A stretch of 64,000 nt of DNA from Endozoicomonas gorgoniicola (GCF_025562715.2 NZ_JAPFCC010000001.1:5914001-5978000); one strand, 5' to 3'. Shown: positions 45,301 through 53,712, counted from the stretch's first letter. Notes: generated by a model not told the origin, from the sequence alone. Numbers and translations are program-made.

Positions 45301-45517
45301 GGAGCGTCTGAAGGTGGGGAATGCTTACATTAACCGTAACCAGATAGGTGCCATGGTCGGGGTTCAGCCTTTTGGTGGGCAGGGACTGTCAGGTACAGGG
45401 CCTAAAGCCGGTGGGCCGCATTATCTTTACCGGTTTGCAACAGAGCGAACCCGCACTGTTAATACGACGGCTGTCGGTGGTAACGCAACGTTATTGTCGC
45501 TGGGTGACAGCCATTAA
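42347..45517 (+). CDS. putA: Bifunctional proline dehydrogenase / P5C dehydrogenase
   Basis: 1056 residues from ATG 42347 (a GTG at 42332 would add five). Oxidises proline to glutamate in two steps with a channelled intermediate. The PRODH barrel (about 180-480) has SIKLSALHPRYE, LRLVKGAYWDSEIK and the FAD-binding FASHNAHTVAAIL, with QRLHGMGDALY. The aldehyde dehydrogenase part (about 560-1040) has ISPWNFPLAIFLGQ, FTGSTETAR, the Glu in IAETGGMNTM and catalytic Cys in GSAGQRCSALRVL. It lacks the N-terminal ribbon-helix-helix DNA-binding domain of E. coli PutA, so it is enzyme only. Single gene; a repeated gtattgagag motif lies at about 42208-42228. Confidence 0.96.
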   Translation: MLKACDAFIPDILESGSARLRRQISPHYCIDESAWLAELLAEVRPAPQELRVVSQRATGLVEKVRERNDAIHMIDALLLQYSLDTREGILLMCLAEALMRIPDAETADALIKDKLSVADWNSHLSQSESLLVNASTWGLMLTGKVVTLDRNEDGSSSGVINRLVNKMGEPVIRQAVHQAMKIMGKHFVLGRTITEALKNGHKAMEQGYAYSFDMLGEAALTEEDAARYHGEYLSAIRTVGKLSQKATSPRPSISIKLSALHPRYEVSQKNRVMTELFNSVLVLIQEARQLNVGITIDAEEQDRLELSLELFEKLYTHPDCVGWGGFGLVVQAYGKRALPVLVWLAGLAREQGDRIPLRLVKGAYWDSEIKLSQQQGLDGYPVYTRKEATDVAYLACARFLLQDFVQPLLFPQFASHNAHTVAAILCMAGSQKTYEFQRLHGMGDALYNTVMQQEQSEVRIYAPVGSHKDLLPYLVRRLLENGANSSFVHRLVDAKTPVADLVQHPAERLQQYSVLANDRIPLPEAIFGSERVNSSGINIDIENEWTSFRDGVQKHMTRQWKKGPIIGGQPQETAAVTKVLSPYQRQETVGTIHWAGNADVEMAMDKATHAFNRWNQTGVNERSACLERLADLLEIHRNELVALCHREAGKTLHDAIDEIREAVDFCRYYAVQAREKFGAPMVMTGPTGESNELYLSGRGVFVCISPWNFPLAIFLGQVTAALAAGNTVIAKPAEQTGLIAARATELILEAGVPGDVIHLLPGDGATVGSHLVADPRVAGVAFTGSTETARLINQTLANRQGAIVPLIAETGGMNTMLVDSTALPEQVVQDVIHSAFGSAGQRCSALRVLYLQDDVAERIIQLLKGAMKELLVGDPALHETDIGPVIDAEALTGLERHVAKMKQEARLIAETPLPDDCDDGYFIAPVAFEINSISQLEREQFGPILHVIRYKASELDHILDDINDTGYGLTLGVHTRNEASACYIEERLKVGNAYINRNQIGAMVGVQPFGGQGLSGTGPKAGGPHYLYRFATERTRTVNTTAVGGNATLLSLGDSH

Positions 45518-45586
45518 CAGCAGTATCCAGTCAGGCTTCACAGTCGTGTCGAAGCCTGGCTGAATGATGAAAAACAGAGAGAGAAG

Positions 45587-45662
45587 TGGTGCCGACGAGA
45601 GGACTTGAACCCCCAACCTTCGTATTACGAATACGCTGCACTACCAGTTGTGCTACGCCGGC
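45587..45662 (-). tRNA. tRNA-Thr (anticodon CGT)
   Basis: 76 nt on the minus strand with a full cloverleaf. Acceptor GCCGGCG pairs with CGTCGGC, D stem GCAC/GTGC, anticodon loop TTCGTAA, T loop TTCAAGT, and CCA is encoded. The G-A closing pair of the anticodon stem is also in E. coli thrW. Decodes ACG. Lies between putA and pilB. Confidence 0.96.
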
Positions 45663-45699
45663 TTTAATCGCAAACTTCAACTTATATCACACGCAGTGA

Positions 45700-47406
45700 T
45701 TAATCCAGCGTTACCCGGTTAACTTCTTCCAGGCTGGTGACTCCCTGGAGTGCTTTGAGCAAACCGGACTGCCGGAGATTGTTAAAACCTTCTTTTTTGG
45801 CCACTTCTGCAATTTCCAGCGAGTTGCCTTCTTCCATAATAACCTGTTGCATGGATGGCGTAATCTTCACTACTTCATAAATACCCACCCGGCCTTTATA
45901 GCCTTTACTGCACTGATCGCAGCCCTTGGGGCCATAAATAACAGCCTCAGCGGCCTGCTCTTCGGTAAAACCTTCTTCCAGCAGTGTCTCTTTGGGAATG
46001 TCGACTTCCACTTTGCAGTTGGTGCAGAGGCGCCTTGCCAGGCGCTGTGCGATGATAAGGCTGACCGAGGTTGCGATGTTGAACGACGGCACTCCCATAT
46101 TCTGCAAGCGGGTCAGGGTTTCCGGCGCACTGTTGGTGTGCAGCGTTGACATCACCATGTGGCCTGTCTGGGCTGCCTTGATAGCGATGTTTGCGGTTTC
46201 CAGATCCCGGATCTCACCCACCATGATAATGTCAGGGTCCTGTCGTAGGAATGCCCTTAACGCCTGAGAAAAATCCATGCCCTGCTTGGGGTTTACGTTG
46301 ACCTGGTTGATGCCTTCCAGGTTGATTTCCACAGGATCTTCAGATGTAGATATATTGCGTTCCGGGGTATTCAAAATATTCAGGCCGGTATAAAGCGATA
46401 CAGTTTTTCCTGATCCGGTAGGGCCTGTGACCAGAATCATGCCCTGTGGTTGCTCCAGGGCTTCAAGGTACATGGCTTTCTGTTCTTCTTCGTAACCAAG
46501 AGCGTCTATCCCCATCTTGGCACTGGATGGATCCAGAATACGCAGTACGATCTTCTCTCCCCAGAGGGTTGGCAGAGTGTTGACCCGGAAATCAATAGAC
46601 TTGCTTTTCGACAGTTTCATTTTTATCCGACCATCCTGAGGCTTGCGGCGCTCAGAAATGTCCATGGCCGACATGATTTTCAGTCGGGAGGCAATTCTTG
46701 GAGACAGAGTGGCTGGCGGCTTGGCGACTTCGTGCAGAACACCGTCTGTCCTGAAACGCACCCGGTAACTTTTTTCGTAAGGCTCGAAGTGCAGGTCGGA
46801 AGCGCCTCCCTTAATAGCGCTGAGCAGCATTTTGTTAACAAATTTTACTACCGGCGCATCGTCTTCTGCAGGGCCTCCATAATCTTCGCCTGCTTCTTCT
46901 ACGGCACTGACTTCCAGATCATCAAGGTTCTCAAACTCTTCATCATCAAAATCACTGAGCGAGTTATCGCCACCTTCTAAAACCCGGTCAATAAAAGCTT
47001 CTATTTTGTTTTCTTCAACCAGAACAGGTTCGGTAGCAAGGCCTGTGTTGAAGCGAATTTCGTCAATGGCCTGATGATCAGCAGGATTGACGACGGCAAC
47101 AAACAGACGGGTTCCGCGTTTGATTAAAGGCATCACCTTGTGCTTGCGAACAAGCTTTTCATTGACGAGTTCTTTCGGGACATTTTCAGGATCGAAAGCG
47201 GTAAGGTCCAGAACCGGGATGCCAAACTCTTCAGCGGTCACCAGTGCCAGCTGTTGATAGGTAATCTGCTTATCTTCAATCAGTTGCCAGGACAAGGTTT
47301 TGCCGGACTGTTCAGCTTTTGCCTGAGCAGACCGAACGGCATCTTCATCAACCAGCTGATTGACCACCAGACGTACGGCCAGGCCGTTCAGGGGAGTGTC
47401 TGCCAT
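45700..47406 (-). CDS. pilB: Type IV pilus assembly ATPase PilB
   Basis: 568 residues. Powers pilus extension from the inner-membrane platform. MshEN-like N-terminal domain (about 1-150), Walker A GPTGSGKT (328-335), Asp box and STSEDPVEI, Walker B region MVGEIRDLETANIA, His box TGHMVMSTLHTNSAPETL, and the zinc tetracysteine CTNC...CDQC near the C-terminus. pilA, pilC and pilD, which often adjoin pilB, are absent; the neighbour downstream is tRNA-Thr, which in Pseudomonas lies beside pilA. This suggests a broken-up pilABCD locus. Confidence 0.95.
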   Translation of the reverse strand: MADTPLNGLAVRLVVNQLVDEDAVRSAQAKAEQSGKTLSWQLIEDKQITYQQLALVTAEEFGIPVLDLTAFDPENVPKELVNEKLVRKHKVMPLIKRGTRLFVAVVNPADHQAIDEIRFNTGLATEPVLVEENKIEAFIDRVLEGGDNSLSDFDDEEFENLDDLEVSAVEEAGEDYGGPAEDDAPVVKFVNKMLLSAIKGGASDLHFEPYEKSYRVRFRTDGVLHEVAKPPATLSPRIASRLKIMSAMDISERRKPQDGRIKMKLSKSKSIDFRVNTLPTLWGEKIVLRILDPSSAKMGIDALGYEEEQKAMYLEALEQPQGMILVTGPTGSGKTVSLYTGLNILNTPERNISTSEDPVEINLEGINQVNVNPKQGMDFSQALRAFLRQDPDIIMVGEIRDLETANIAIKAAQTGHMVMSTLHTNSAPETLTRLQNMGVPSFNIATSVSLIIAQRLARRLCTNCKVEVDIPKETLLEEGFTEEQAAEAVIYGPKGCDQCSKGYKGRVGIYEVVKITPSMQQVIMEEGNSLEIAEVAKKEGFNNLRQSGLLKALQGVTSLEEVNRVTLD

Positions 47407-47531
47407 TGTGGTTCCATTGTTATTCTGTTTTAAGAGCTGATATCGCAGAACTGTTAATTACTATATCAGCAGAGTTCTGATGGGGTTAAGTAGTTTATTG
47501 GGTTTTAAGGGTGGGGGGGCTAAAGATAACA

Positions 47532-47551
47532 GGGCTACCAGAGAGTAGCCC
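47532..47551. terminator. Hairpin after the phytase-like gene
   Basis: GGGCTAC-CAGAGA-GTAGCCC (7-bp stem), 11 nt past the minus-strand stop at 47562. Also near the 5' end of pilB, so it may belong to either side. Confidence 0.55.
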
Positions 47552-47561
47552 GTAGCGTTGA

Positions 47562-48995
47562 TTATTGGTTAACGGTCAGAAAAATGAGTTTGGTGATGTC
47601 ACCTTTTCCGGCGTCATTGTCGTTAACAAGAACAATGGTTTTTTTCCCATCTATTTCAGGGCCTTTAGTAATGCCTTCAATATTCATGTTATCGAATACA
47701 CCCTTTTCAGTGGCTCGCAATGTACTGAATAGCAGGGTTTTGTTTACTACTCGTTTTGTACCCATCATTTCAGGTGTCAGCCTGGCCTGCCCTGTCACAT
47801 GATATTGTTTTTCCAGATCCAGATCGACCTTGAAAATTTCCATAACCGAGACAGGCTTTTCAGGTTCAAACCTTTTTCGGGCAGCCTGATCCTGTGGAGA
47901 AAAAGTAATCCGGGTTCTTTCAATAACCAGCAATTCTGAAGCACTTAAAGCGAGAAGATCCGAAACCCCTGTTTTTATGGTGGCGGTTGTATTCTGAGTG
48001 TATTTCGCTGGCATTCGTTCAACGCCATACAGAAGTTCCTTTTTTACAATCGGATAGAACTGGGAATCATCGCGGAATTCATCCAGTGACAGATGAATGA
48101 TTCGGCAGGGGGGAGGTGTCGGGGGAGTGTTTTTGCCTGCGGGGAATGCGGCTTTCCAGGGAGCTATGTCCTGACGCAAAGGCATTTCCGTGATAGCGAT
48201 GACTTCGTTGGTGCCGGGGATAAAATCGATACTTTCTATTCCCCGGTTCCTCTGCAAGCCGATATTCTCGCTTGTTACCCAGTCATAAGCTTTCATGGCA
48301 AATTGAGGGAATATATAACTCAGGGTTGATCTGAGTAAGGGGGCGTTGTAGTGAGAAGGAAAATAGTACCGCTGCACCAGTGTTCCGAAGTCCCGGTCAA
48401 CCCTGAGTAGTGAAGCTGCTACGTCGACGTCTGGAACCCGGAGTGAGTTGTGGACGTCCCAGAACTGTTTCATTCTGAAGGTTTTGACCGGGTATGTAGC
48501 GCCCTGTTCAGAAGCGATCAGAAGGTCTGTGCTGTCCTTAAACAAAGCCAGCCCCTCGGTATCAATATGCCCGTCCTGAATCCAGTTTTTACGACTGCTC
48601 CATTGAGACTCATCAGGGTCAACCGTTAAATGAATTTCATCTATAAAGCTTGAATCCAGTGCAGGTGCTGCCTGTTCCTGAGTCGATGCTTTAAGGGCAT
48701 TGAGGACCGCCTGACCTGAGAGTGTATAGAAACGAGGCTTACCAGGTTCTTCATACAGGTTAGGAACAACTCCGGTGTCATCAGACACGATGATGAACTG
48801 GTCTGACTTCTGGTCATAACGAATGGAAGATATGCCGAGAACGGGCTGATCTTTCGAATGACCCAGTAAGACGGTTCCTCTGTATGTGTACTTGTTTTGC
48901 AGGGGGTTTTGCAGAGGGTTGTTCTGAGAGGCAGCGCTGACGATATGAGTCTGCAACAGAAGGAGTAGAGGCAAAAGCCAGATTATTTTTCTCAT
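47562..48995 (-). CDS. Secreted esterase-like protein of the phytase-like family
   Basis: 477 residues. Signal peptide 1-22 (MRKIIWLLPLLLLLQTHIVS then AA). The mature part looks like the beta-propeller 'phytase-like' family (PF13449): LGISSIRYDQKSDQFIIVSD, HIDTEGLALFKDSTDLLIAS, NRGIESIDFIPGTNEVIAIT and NIEGITKGPEIDGKKTIVLV are typical recurring D/E-G-L/I blades. Such proteins are periplasmic or secreted; substrates are mostly unknown. Family assignment is from recalled patterns. Transcribed alone, upstream of pilB. Confidence 0.75.
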   Translation of the reverse strand: MRKIIWLLPLLLLLQTHIVSAASQNNPLQNPLQNKYTYRGTVLLGHSKDQPVLGISSIRYDQKSDQFIIVSDDTGVVPNLYEEPGKPRFYTLSGQAVLNALKASTQEQAAPALDSSFIDEIHLTVDPDESQWSSRKNWIQDGHIDTEGLALFKDSTDLLIASEQGATYPVKTFRMKQFWDVHNSLRVPDVDVAASLLRVDRDFGTLVQRYYFPSHYNAPLLRSTLSYIFPQFAMKAYDWVTSENIGLQRNRGIESIDFIPGTNEVIAITEMPLRQDIAPWKAAFPAGKNTPPTPPPCRIIHLSLDEFRDDSQFYPIVKKELLYGVERMPAKYTQNTTATIKTGVSDLLALSASELLVIERTRITFSPQDQAARKRFEPEKPVSVMEIFKVDLDLEKQYHVTGQARLTPEMMGTKRVVNKTLLFSTLRATEKGVFDNMNIEGITKGPEIDGKKTIVLVNDNDAGKGDITKLIFLTVNQ

Positions 48996-49130
48996 AGTTT
49001 ATCTTTGTACGCTTTTACTATGAAAATGCAGCTTTTCAAACTCTGTACCCATTCTCATACTTCGGGGAGAGCTGCATTTCCTGCTCATGGCTGTTTGGTA
49101 TGATGATAAGCGTAGTTGAAATTATGCTGG
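48996..49130. other. Short gap upstream of the phytase-like gene
   Basis: Promoter region for the minus-strand phytase-like gene; no gene or strong structure seen. Confidence 0.4.
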
Positions 49131-49271
49131 TTAATGATTATTTCCTGATAATATTTGACGTGCTGTTCTCTGGATAAGCCAGACCAGCCCGCTAACTGAC
49201 AGAATGGTCATAACTATCAAAAAGATAGCACTGAAAGGATTGTCGTCAGGGGATTGCAGCTGGTTTATCAA
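49131..49271 (-). CDS. 46-residue membrane peptide, possible gene remnant
   Basis: A minus frame from TTG 49271 encodes one membrane segment (PFSAIFLIVMTILSVSGLVW) followed by a basic LIQRTARQILSGNNH tail and TAA. The frame stays open upstream to a TGA near 49307 but has no better start or ribosome site. SGLVW-LI then R is reminiscent of the last helix of PepSY-associated membrane proteins. It lies directly after tonB on the same strand, so it may be the end of a lost partner gene. Confidence 0.3.
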   Translation of the reverse strand: MINQLQSPDDNPFSAIFLIVMTILSVSGLVWLIQRTARQILSGNNH

Positions 49272-49367
49272 AAAACCGCGTAATACCCCCGGCTTGGGGA
49301 GGGTTTTGCGACACCCTCCTCAGGTGGGGGAGGATGTCAAATTTGAAAACGCACCGAAGCTTCAGGG

Positions 49368-50060
49368 CTATCTGAGCTGGTAATGGACAGTCAGATGAAC
49401 AATGACAGGGGCGTCTTTGTGAGTCCGTGATGCAGGAAAAGCATTTCGAATGGCTCTGAGCGTGCTGTTGTGAAACACTTTTCTGCCACGGATAATCTCA
49501 GCTTTCATCAGCGAACCATCCGGATTAACTTCCAGCATGACCTCAACGCTTCCTGACAGGTTTCGACGTTGAGCCTGGTAGGGGTAGGTTTTGTTCTGGT
49601 TAATAACGGACTGCAGCGTTGCCAGCCACTGTTCAAAGTCACTGGTCTGGCTGGCCTGACTGGATAGCGGTGACGAGTAAGCGTCTGCCCCGGAGATTTC
49701 GGGCGACTCTGTGGTGGGGGCAGCCTCTGTAGAAACTGTGCGTCGTTCTGTTTCAGGTTGGTCTGCTGCTTTTTGAACCCGGGGAGTATGAGCAGGCTGT
49801 TGAGTTGTTACGGGCTTCAGCGATGGTCGCTCTTCTCGTTGAGGAGGGGTAGAAGGTGTCTCTGGTTGCTCAGGTCGTTTGGAAGCAGGTTGTTTGGAAG
49901 CAGGATGCGTTGTTTGAAACGAAACGTCTTTCTGAGCAGAGCGATGGATCAGTCTCAGGCTGATGGTTTGGTGACTTGAAGCCAGACTGGCTGAGGCTGG
50001 TTTTTTCCACCATAGGTCATTGTACAGAAGCACAGCATGCACCGTAGTGGCAGCCAGCAA
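49368..50060 (-). CDS. tonB: TonB-family energy transducer
   Basis: At least 230 residues. A single N-terminal membrane anchor (LLAATTVHAVLLYNDLWW), a Pro/Ser/Gln-rich periplasmic linker (about 60-145) and the TonB C-terminal domain (YPYQAQRRNLSGSVEVMLEV, RAIRNAFPAS). TonB passes proton-motive energy to outer-membrane transporters. No ATG or GTG exists before the anchor: the frame starts at TTG 50060 without a ribosome site, or at ATT 50084 directly after GGGGGCGG, which would give IIKPFAPFLLAATTVH, a more typical TonB start. No exbB or exbD in the window. Confidence 0.85.
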   Translation of the reverse strand: MLAATTVHAVLLYNDLWWKKPASASLASSHQTISLRLIHRSAQKDVSFQTTHPASKQPASKRPEQPETPSTPPQREERPSLKPVTTQQPAHTPRVQKAADQPETERRTVSTEAAPTTESPEISGADAYSSPLSSQASQTSDFEQWLATLQSVINQNKTYPYQAQRRNLSGSVEVMLEVNPDGSLMKAEIIRGRKVFHNSTLRAIRNAFPASRTHKDAPVIVHLTVHYQLR

Positions 50061-50264
50061 AAATGGTGCAAAAGGTTTTATAATACCGCCCCCGTGGCGA
50101 GATGAAACGTCAGAATTGTAGTCTTAATAATCACTGTCTGGAACACTTCCAATACAAAGGTTTTAAATTGATATGCCTGCTTTGTCTGATGCTGATCAGG
50201 CTGCAGTTAACGGGCAGGGATCAGATATACTGTGTTGACAGCCTTTCTTACCCGGAGTATTTCC

Positions 50265-50954
50265 ATGAGTGTTGTGTCTCTGAGACGGTCAGGGGTTCTG
50301 GCAGCCTGCCTGATAATGACAGGTTGCGCTACGTCAACAGCCGTTAATAATCAACCCGGTCAGCGCCTGCCGGTGATCAGCAAGGAGGGGTCTGCTTTTT
50401 ATTATCAGTGTGATAAAGGTTTTGGCTTTCCCGCTCATGGAACGGAAAATACGATCACCGTTGATTTAAAAGACGGTTCTCACACATTAAAGCAGAATCT
50501 GGTGGCGTCAGGTTTTCATTACAGCCTTGGAAAAATAAGCCTGCAGGGAAAAGGAGATATGGCGTATTTTAACGATGGTTCCCAACGCTACAAATGCCAG
50601 ATTGACCGCCGCAAAAGCCTTTGGGAAGACGCGCGTTACCGGGGGGCTGATTTCATTGCCATGGGGAACGAGCCAGGCTGGAAACTGGAACTGAGCCGCA
50701 AGGGTGACATGTTGTACGTTGGTGACTACGGCACAGTATCGTTCCGAATTGCGACTCCGAAATCGAGCCACGCCGATAAAAGCCCCCTGATATTTGCCGC
50801 CAGTGATGCAGAACACAGTCTCTGGCTGTCGATAGAAGACCAGCCTTGTGTTGATACCATGAAAGGTGATCGCTTTGACGTGAGTGTCAGTCTGGTTGTG
50901 GACGGAAGACCTTTGACAGGGTGTGGAATGATCCTGAATCCTCTCTATCCATAA
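50265..50954 (+). CDS. Lipoprotein with MliC-like domain
   Basis: 229 residues from ATG 50265 with CGGAG 8 nt upstream. Lipobox LIMTGC (Cys at about 22). The first mature part (about 50-118: FYYQCDKGFGFPAHG, DMAYFNDGSQRYKCQ) resembles MliC, a membrane-bound inhibitor of C-type lysozyme. The second (about 125-229: YRGADFIAMGNEPGWKLEL, GCGMILNPLYP) resembles the COG3650-type domain found with it. Such proteins help resist host lysozyme; function here is inferred. Divergent from tonB. Confidence 0.8.
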   Translation: MSVVSLRRSGVLAACLIMTGCATSTAVNNQPGQRLPVISKEGSAFYYQCDKGFGFPAHGTENTITVDLKDGSHTLKQNLVASGFHYSLGKISLQGKGDMAYFNDGSQRYKCQIDRRKSLWEDARYRGADFIAMGNEPGWKLELSRKGDMLYVGDYGTVSFRIATPKSSHADKSPLIFAASDAEHSLWLSIEDQPCVDTMKGDRFDVSVSLVVDGRPLTGCGMILNPLYP

Positions 50955-51008
50955 GCACTCAGTTGTTTTAAAGCTTGGCTACTTTATGGTTTGGCGGGCT
51001 TTTCGGGG

Positions 51009-51698
51009 TCACCAGGAGAGGCTTTCGCAGTGCCTGTAAGAATTATCCGCCGGGCTTCTGTTGTAGCCTTCGGGAAAACTCTGACTGATATTGGCTGAGG
51101 GTAATATCAAAGTTGTATAGAGTGTTCTTCGTGAATTATCTTGCTCGTCAGGAAAGTAAACTGCCGGACTTCCTGTGTATCCATACCACCTATTTGCTCT
51201 CAACATTAAATCGGAGCCTGTAAATTGATATAAAACGGTGAGAGGTAGACTGTTTCTATCCGGCCTGAATGCACTGTTAACAAAACTGTGTGGATGATTG
51301 CCTGCGTTATCGAGATAAAGCAACTGATAATAGGACGATTGAGGATCCTGACTATCAACAGACTGATAAGGATAGTGGGCAGGCAAATCAAAGGAAAAAA
51401 TGTGGCTGTGTGAAAAAGTCCTTGTGTAGTATTCACCGGCAATTGACCCAAAAAAATGGTTACCAAAATATTCGGAGTCTTGGGTAAACTGTTCCCCTGC
51501 AACCTCTGTTGGCAGTTCGTTTATCCTGCGTAGCAAGACTCTATGGCCATCCTCGCCAGCCAGATAAAACGAATATCCATCCAGTGTATGCCCCATAAGG
51601 CCTGTCATATTTACAATAAGATAACCTCTGGTGGTGGAATTATCAGCCAAAATGGAAGCGGCTGAAAAACATAAAACAAATACAAATCTATTGGCCAT
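51009..51698 (-). CDS. Exported protein, unknown function
   Basis: 229 residues from ATG 51698 (MANRFVFVLCFSAASILADN, signal peptide to about 19). The mature part is beta-rich and aromatic (DGYSFYLAGEDGHRVLLRRI, FSFDLPAHYPYQSVDSQDPQ, YGYTGSPAVYFPDE) with one Cys near the end. No membrane segment. I know no family. Transcribed alone, convergent with the lipoprotein gene. A longer frame to 51731 would put MLACSLNRVCI before the signal peptide and is less likely. Confidence 0.65.
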   Translation of the reverse strand: MANRFVFVLCFSAASILADNSTTRGYLIVNMTGLMGHTLDGYSFYLAGEDGHRVLLRRINELPTEVAGEQFTQDSEYFGNHFFGSIAGEYYTRTFSHSHIFSFDLPAHYPYQSVDSQDPQSSYYQLLYLDNAGNHPHSFVNSAFRPDRNSLPLTVLYQFTGSDLMLRANRWYGYTGSPAVYFPDEQDNSRRTLYTTLILPSANISQSFPEGYNRSPADNSYRHCESLSW

Positions 51699-51789
51699 TA
51701 TGCATACCCTGTTTAATGAACAGGCAAGCATTATAGAAGCCCACTGGTTTCAGGAGAGTTTCAGTCAGATAGTTTATGATTCAGTAATG

Positions 51790-51813
51790 GTTTGTTGATA
51801 CATATCAATAAAC
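51790..51813. promoter_or_regulatory. Inverted repeat between divergent genes
   Basis: GTTTGTTGATA-CA-TATCAATAAAC (one G-U) lies between the minus gene at 51698 and the NSS transporter at 52066. Position suggests an operator rather than a terminator. No gene in 51732-52065. Confidence 0.4.
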
Positions 51814-52065
51814 TATTAATGTCGTTTTGTTTATATTTTACAGGTAGCTTACCCAGCTGCGCCCGTCGCATTCCCGTTATGTCTGTCACCCAGCATGACC
51901 GGAAATACAGACAAATAAGCATAAAAAAACCGCTTTCTTTTTTCTGCGACACCGAAGTCAGTAAGGCATACCTGCCTGAATCGCTTCATTAACCATCACT
52001 TTTTCTCGTACTTGCCGTGCCAGATGACAGTCGGCATGGAAGAGTTTTGCAGTTTCGGAGTAATT

Positions 52066-53556
52066 ATGAAACGAGAACAGTGGGCTTCGCGCACCGGGTT
52101 TATTCTTGCTGCAGTCGGCTCAGCAATCGGACTGGGAAACATCTGGCGTTTTCCCTACATGGCTTACGAAAACGGCGGGGGTGCGTTTCTTATCCCTTAC
52201 TTTGTCGCCATGCTGACGGCGGGCATTCCCTTTATGATTATGGAGTTTGGCCTTGGACACAAAATGCGCGGTTCTGCGCCTAAGGTGTTTGCCAGACTGT
52301 CGCCACCGACGGAGGTACTTGGCTGGTTTCAGGTGTTTATCGCGGCAGTGATTGCCTGTTATTACGTGGTGATTATTGGCTGGGGCATGTCTTATTTCGG
52401 CCTGTCGGTTTCCCAGGGCTGGGGGGCTGATGCCAATGCATTTTTCTTTGGTGAATACCTGCGTTTAGGCGACCATAGCCCAACGTCTTTGGGATCATTG
52501 CAATGGCATATTGTGGTTCCCCTGCTGCTGGCATGGTGCGTGACTTTCTTTGCCGTATTTACCGGTGTTCGCGGTGGTATTGAACGGCTGGGTAAGGTAA
52601 TGATCCCGGTTCTGTTCATTATGGTGGTGCTGTTCACCCTGCGCGTGCTGACTCTGCCGGGTGCGGTGGATGGTTTAAACTGGATGTTCCAGCCTGACTT
52701 CAGCAAACTGTCTGATCCCAAAGTATGGAGTGCGGCCTATGGTCAGATCTTCTTCACCCTGAGCGTTGGCTTTGCCATTATGCTGGCGTACTCCAGCTAT
52801 CTGCCTGAAAAGTCCGACATCAACAACAACGCCTTTATGACCGTATTTATTAATTGCGGTTTCTCTCTGCTCGCGGGTGTAATGATTTTCTCGGTTCTCG
52901 GTTATATGGCGGCTCAACAGGGCGTGGGTATTACTGAAGTCGTGAGTGCCGGTGTTGGTCTTGCGTTTGTCACCATTCCTACGGCGATCAATATGTTGCC
53001 AATGCCCTGGCTGCTCGGTCCTGTATTCTTTGCTGCCCTGGTAGTGGCTGGCCTGAGTTCACACATTTCTATTGTCGAGGCGGTCACGTCTTCGGTCATG
53101 GATAAACTGGGCTGGAGTCGTAAGAAAGCCGCGTCGGTTATGTGTGGCATGGGGGCATTAATTTCTCTGGTCTTTGCGACCAATGGTGGTTTGCTGCTGC
53201 TCGATCTGGTTGATTACTTTATGAATAACGTTGCCCTGCTGGGTAGTTGTCTGATCGAACTGGTTCTGGTTTGCTGGGTGTTCCGGAAGCTGCCTGAGCT
53301 GCAGGGGCATATAAACGGAATTTCCGAGTTTACGGTGGGTAGCTGGTGGACCTTCTGCCTGCGCTTTATGAGTGTTGGTATTCTGCTGGTGATTGTGGCG
53401 ACCAACCTGTTCACAGCCGTAACGGAAAATTACGGTGGTTATGCAACGTTCGACATCCTGTTACTGGGTTGGGGCTTGATGGCAGCGATGCTGGCTCTTT
53501 CCACACTGCTGACACAAAGTCGTCCAATATCTTCCAATTCTGCGGCGGAGGCCTGA
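52066..53556 (+). CDS. Sodium-dependent neurotransmitter-symporter-family (NSS) transporter
   Basis: 496 residues, about 12 membrane segments. Start at ATG 52066 with CGGAG 5 nt upstream (MKREQWASRTGFILAAVGSA). AAVGSAIGLGNIWRFPYMAY is the NSS signature holding sodium and substrate sites; FFTLSVGFAIMLAYSSYLP and ALVVAGLSSHISIVEAVTS are conserved helices 6 and 8. The small MetS-like gene directly downstream suggests import of methionine and alanine, as for MetPS of Corynebacterium. Substrate is inferred. Confidence 0.92.
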   Translation: MKREQWASRTGFILAAVGSAIGLGNIWRFPYMAYENGGGAFLIPYFVAMLTAGIPFMIMEFGLGHKMRGSAPKVFARLSPPTEVLGWFQVFIAAVIACYYVVIIGWGMSYFGLSVSQGWGADANAFFFGEYLRLGDHSPTSLGSLQWHIVVPLLLAWCVTFFAVFTGVRGGIERLGKVMIPVLFIMVVLFTLRVLTLPGAVDGLNWMFQPDFSKLSDPKVWSAAYGQIFFTLSVGFAIMLAYSSYLPEKSDINNNAFMTVFINCGFSLLAGVMIFSVLGYMAAQQGVGITEVVSAGVGLAFVTIPTAINMLPMPWLLGPVFFAALVVAGLSSHISIVEAVTSSVMDKLGWSRKKAASVMCGMGALISLVFATNGGLLLLDLVDYFMNNVALLGSCLIELVLVCWVFRKLPELQGHINGISEFTVGSWWTFCLRFMSVGILLVIVATNLFTAVTENYGGYATFDILLLGWGLMAAMLALSTLLTQSRPISSNSAAEA

Positions 53557-53558
53557 TC

Positions 53559-53654
53559 ATGACAGTAGGCGCAATTTTAATGATGATGTTTGGGTTTGGT
53601 GTGACCGTCGGTGGTGCCAGCCTGTGTATCCGCAAGGCGATGAGTAATAAGTAG
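53559..53654 (+). CDS. metS: MetS-like small subunit of the NSS transporter
   Basis: 31 residues, MTVGAILMMMFGFGVTVGGA then SLCIRKAMSNK, a single membrane helix, starting 3 nt after the NSS stop. GGG-GG sites in ggcggaggcctgatc serve as ribosome site. The M-x-x-x-A-I-x-M-M-x-F-G-x-G-x-x-x-G-G-x pattern matches the methionine/alanine importer small subunit family. It would bind the permease and be needed for transport. Too short for many gene finders. A strong terminator follows at once. Confidence 0.85.
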   Translation: MTVGAILMMMFGFGVTVGGASLCIRKAMSNK

Positions 53655-53673
53655 TTTTCAAAGTGAAAGCCAG

Positions 53674-53712
53674 CGACTAGCATTCGGTTTAAGTCGAATG
53701 CTGGTCGTTTTT
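53674..53712 (+). terminator. Rho-independent terminator after metS
   Basis: CGACTAGCATTCG (53674-53686) pairs with CGAATGCTGGTCG (53695-53707) with one T-G, followed by TTTTTCTC. Confidence 0.9.
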
